A DNA stretch of 32,922 nucleotides from the NCBI RefSeq assembly GCF_001884045.1, contig NZ_MACF01000149.1:1-32922 (forward strand). The letters run 5' to 3'. The notes under the pieces are model-generated. The model was not told the DNA's origin and did no database searches. It worked only from the letters and a program-made list of their open reading frames with translations. Shown piece after piece: positions 30,750 through 32,922 of this stretch. Position 1 is the first letter of the stretch. Every line of letters starts with the position of its first letter. The DNA comes from Bacillus mobilis (lineage in GTDB: Bacteria; Bacillota; Bacilli; Bacillales; Bacillaceae_G). The position numbers were made by a program, and so were the translations under genes.

Positions 30750-32525
30750 CTATTTTTGACTTGCATCTAACATCTTCACTAAAAAGGCAGCTGCCTCACC
30801 ACGAGTTGTTGTACCTTTAGGGTTAAACTCATTATTTCCAACACCAGTAACTACCTGTAAACTGTACAATCGTTGAACAGACTGTTTGTATGTGATCAAA
30901 TGTTTATCCCTAAATGGTAATGCGACTAGTTCACCAGTAACACCTTTATACTGTAATGCGTTGTCAATCATGATAGATGCTTCTTCACGAGTGATGTGTG
31001 CATTCGGGTCAAAGATTCCTCCGCCACGACCGCTAATAATTCCTGCACTTGCACTACGTTTAATACCGTCATGAAGTGATGGGTGCGCTTTGTTAATATC
31101 TACAAATGACTTATTTCCTTCTGGTAGTTTAAGAGCATTTGAGATTAACGTCGCAAACTCAGCTCTCGTTACATTACGATAAGGCGCAAATACACCATTT
31201 CCTTCCCCATGCATAATACCTAGACTATGTAGTTTACGAATATGTCCCTCAAACCATCCACCTGTAATATCATCTTTAGGCTTTTGCACTTCTTCTTTTG
31301 GTACATTGTAGTTAATCTTAATCCAACTTGGATTATAGAAGATCCACTCTCCATTTCCTACTTTGTACCAACCGTTTTTAACTGCTAACACTTTGTAACG
31401 GTCTCCGTTTGAAGCTTTACGAACGGTAGGATATTCAATTCCTGCACCGCTACGTACATTTATACCGTCACCATTAACGACTAGCTCCATGCTAGGTTCA
31501 GCTGGATTAAATTCATTTGAATCAAATAACTCGTTTCTTTCTTGTAACGGCGAGTCAATTTGTGCGTTAACATTTGCATACCATTGAATACCTTGTACGA
31601 AGTTAGTCCAATTTCCACGAGAAATTAAAATATCAGGACAGTTTTTTCCGCTCCATTGTTGATGCCTATAAATGTGATCTGCACTAATTCCTTCTTTATT
31701 CATTAAGTAACCTGCAAGTCGCTTCGCATTCTCTAACGCTTTATTGTAATCTCCATCTTGGTTAACTGAAATTTCAATTCCGATTGATTCTCTGTTTCCT
31801 GATCCATCACCATCTCCTGCATGCCAACCATTTTCATTTGTTGGTAAGTGCTGATAGATTTGTTTATCATCTACAGTAAAATGCCATGAAGCAGTTCGAA
31901 ACGTACCTTCCGTTGCTTGTTTATACAAATACTTCGCATGATTTTCAGCATTCGCACCGCGGGCTGTGTTTGCAGTCTCGTGAATTGTAATGTAACGTGC
32001 TTTCATTGGATTGGCAGGGCGAATATCAGGATTTCCTGCTGGAACAATCCACTCTACAAATGGAGTGCCTGCCAGTGTTCCATATTTCTTTGTAGTCGTC
32101 GATGCACTATATTGAATAGCTCTTGGCTTTTCAACCGGTTTCATTTCGCGAGTAGAACCATCATTTCGACCGTCTACATGTTCAAAAGCCTTTTCAATGT
32201 TTGAAATAGCTTCATTTTCCGCTACTTGACCTGTTTTCGCTTCTTTCATTTTATGTAACTCTTCTGTTTCATTATGTTTATGTTTATATTCTTCTAGAAG
32301 AATTTCCTCATTCTCTGATACTTCCGCTTCATTAATTTGTATGTAATCTGGAGTTTCTAGATTAAAATCAGAATAACTTAATCCGCTCGTTCCACTCTCC
32401 CCTTGCGCGATACGAAGTTGATCAGTTTGAAGTTTTTTACTCTCTTCTGCTGATATCGCTAAAGGTGCGCTCCCTAACATTACTAAACTTGTTGATAATG
32501 TGATTACTCGTTTTTTAATATTCAT
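30750..32525 (-). CDS. S-layer-anchored N-acetylmuramoyl-L-alanine amidase
   Basis: A 591-residue exported cell-wall hydrolase. Signal peptide 1-26 (ISA/EE); a charged spacer (about 27-140); an Amidase_2 domain (about 155-310) with zinc ligands His182 (TIHETAN), His288 (YRHQQW) and Cys296 (KNCPD); a bacterial SH3 domain (about 346-405, INVRSGAGIEYPTV); and three SLH domains (about 421-468, 475-528, 533-588) with their TRAE/TREE/TRGE motifs, which bind pyruvylated secondary cell-wall polysaccharide. It cleaves the lactyl-peptide bond of peptidoglycan, probably in septum separation or wall turnover. ATG 32525 follows an in-frame TAG at 32543-32541, so no upstream start exists. No ribosome site is adjacent; a strong one lies about 45 bases upstream. 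Confidence 0.93.
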   Translation of the reverse strand: MNIKKRVITLSTSLVMLGSAPLAISAEESKKLQTDQLRIAQGESGTSGLSYSDFNLETPDYIQINEAEVSENEEILLEEYKHKHNETEELHKMKEAKTGQVAENEAISNIEKAFEHVDGRNDGSTREMKPVEKPRAIQYSASTTTKKYGTLAGTPFVEWIVPAGNPDIRPANPMKARYITIHETANTARGANAENHAKYLYKQATEGTFRTASWHFTVDDKQIYQHLPTNENGWHAGDGDGSGNRESIGIEISVNQDGDYNKALENAKRLAGYLMNKEGISADHIYRHQQWSGKNCPDILISRGNWTNFVQGIQWYANVNAQIDSPLQERNELFDSNEFNPAEPSMELVVNGDGINVRSGAGIEYPTVRKASNGDRYKVLAVKNGWYKVGNGEWIFYNPSWIKINYNVPKEEVQKPKDDITGGWFEGHIRKLHSLGIMHGEGNGVFAPYRNVTRAEFATLISNALKLPEGNKSFVDINKAHPSLHDGIKRSASAGIISGRGGGIFDPNAHITREEASIMIDNALQYKGVTGELVALPFRDKHLITYKQSVQRLYSLQVVTGVGNNEFNPKGTTTRGEAAAFLVKMLDASQK

Positions 32526-32536
32526 TGCTGTATGAA

Positions 32537-32561
32537 ATACCTACACAGTTCGTGTAAGTAT
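32537..32561 (-). promoter_or_regulatory. Leader hairpin between Shine-Dalgarno sequence and start of the SLH amidase
   Basis: ATACTTACAC and GTGTAGGTAT (minus strand) pair over 10 bp with one T-G, around GAACT. AAAGGGAGG lies directly upstream and the ATG 11 bases downstream. There is no start codon at a normal distance from AAAGGGAGG. Confidence 0.5.
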
Positions 32562-32871
32562 CCTAACCTCCCTTTATTTTCTCATTAGCGAAAGACTATA
32601 AATCTACTATGTATGTATAAAACTATGTTTATTCCACCCTTTTATAAATACTTGCATTTTATCCCCAGCAGGTGAATGATAGTTTCTATAAAATCCCTTA
32701 ACAGACATTATTTTATAACCAATTGCAATTGCCGTCAAAAGCACTTGCCCTCTTACACCCTACTACTTTTCAAAAAATAGATTAGGATACCTTTTACTGA
32801 TTTTCTTCAACAAGAAGGATCTTTATAATTTTTCATAACTATCAAGTATCTATTAAATAAAGTGAAACTTT

Positions 32872-32905
32872 AATCAGTGGGGGTTTTCTTCATCCCCCAC
32901 TGATT
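32872..32905. repeat. Perfect 12-bp GC-rich hairpin, possible dispersed repeat
   Basis: AATCAGTGGGGG (32872-32883) pairs with CCCCCACTGATT (32894-32905) around a 10-base loop. Neither side has a T-run, so it is not a classical terminator. I believe similar hairpins recur between genes of B. cereus-group genomes, but cannot verify this; the window ends 17 bases later. Confidence 0.4.
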
Positions 32906-32922
32906 ATTAGTTGAACCAATCG

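Larger units (their letters stand above)
32526..32922. other. Upstream region of the SLH amidase gene
   Basis: About 400 bases without a gene. On the minus strand it holds a candidate -10 TATAGT (32600-32595, poor -35), AAAGGGAGG (near 32575-32567), and a hairpin (32537-32561) before the ATG. The stretch 32640-32860 is AT-rich with nothing recognised. A perfect hairpin closes the window. Confidence 0.5.

Overview
The window is a stretch of low-GC Firmicute chromosome, almost certainly from the Bacillus cereus group. Reasons: AT-rich DNA with AGGAGG-type ribosome sites and several TTG/GTG starts; serC-serA followed by a DUF1015 gene; an SLH-anchored amidase; two perfect matches to the PlcR box (TATGNAN4TNCATA); and an HssRS/HrtAB haem-stress module. 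No rRNA, tRNA, CRISPR array or intact insertion sequence was seen.

Layout. (1) 1-6235, haem-stress block: hrtB-hrtA (minus) form the haem efflux ABC transporter and hssR-hssS (minus) its two-component system. A perfect HssR direct repeat lies in the hrtBA promoter. Between the two halves sits a plus-strand pair, an ArsR-type regulator and an MFS exporter, followed by a 40-bp tandem repeat. (2) 6236-7920, AT-rich accessory patch: a secreted protein with a long hydrophobic C-terminus, coupled to a 58-residue membrane protein (a possible bacteriocin/immunity pair), and a probable gene remnant. (3) 7921-12540, mixed cargo: a YitT-family membrane protein, a 2TM protein, a secreted two-repeat protein, an MccF-like S66 carboxypeptidase, a DUF3224 protein and a MaoC-like hydratase, with one PlcR box at 10291 and an apparently orphan one at 12070. 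(4) 12624-16557, serine biosynthesis operon serC-serA-DUF1015 and a DUF378 gene. (5) 16647-18221, a secreted TIM-barrel-like protein with an unusual leader and a possible 25-codon ORF. (6) 18222-23454, resistance/sensing block: a CPBP protease, an erythromycin-esterase-family lipoprotein with a structured leader, a free-standing sensor-domain protein, and a histidine kinase fused in one chain to its NarL-type response regulator. (7) 23714-32525, minus strand: penicillin acylase, a large DUF4132 protein, a phage-like DnaD protein and an SLH amidase with a peculiar translation start region.

The clearest functional circuit is haem sensing (HssS), signalling (HssR), the box at 1902-1921, and HrtBA efflux. 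The most original leads are the small secreted/membrane pair at 6642-7410, the HK-response regulator fusion with a detached sensor domain, the orphan PlcR box, and the Shine-Dalgarno sequence without a start codon upstream of the SLH amidase. All family calls come from reading motifs and from memory of relatives; no database search was run.
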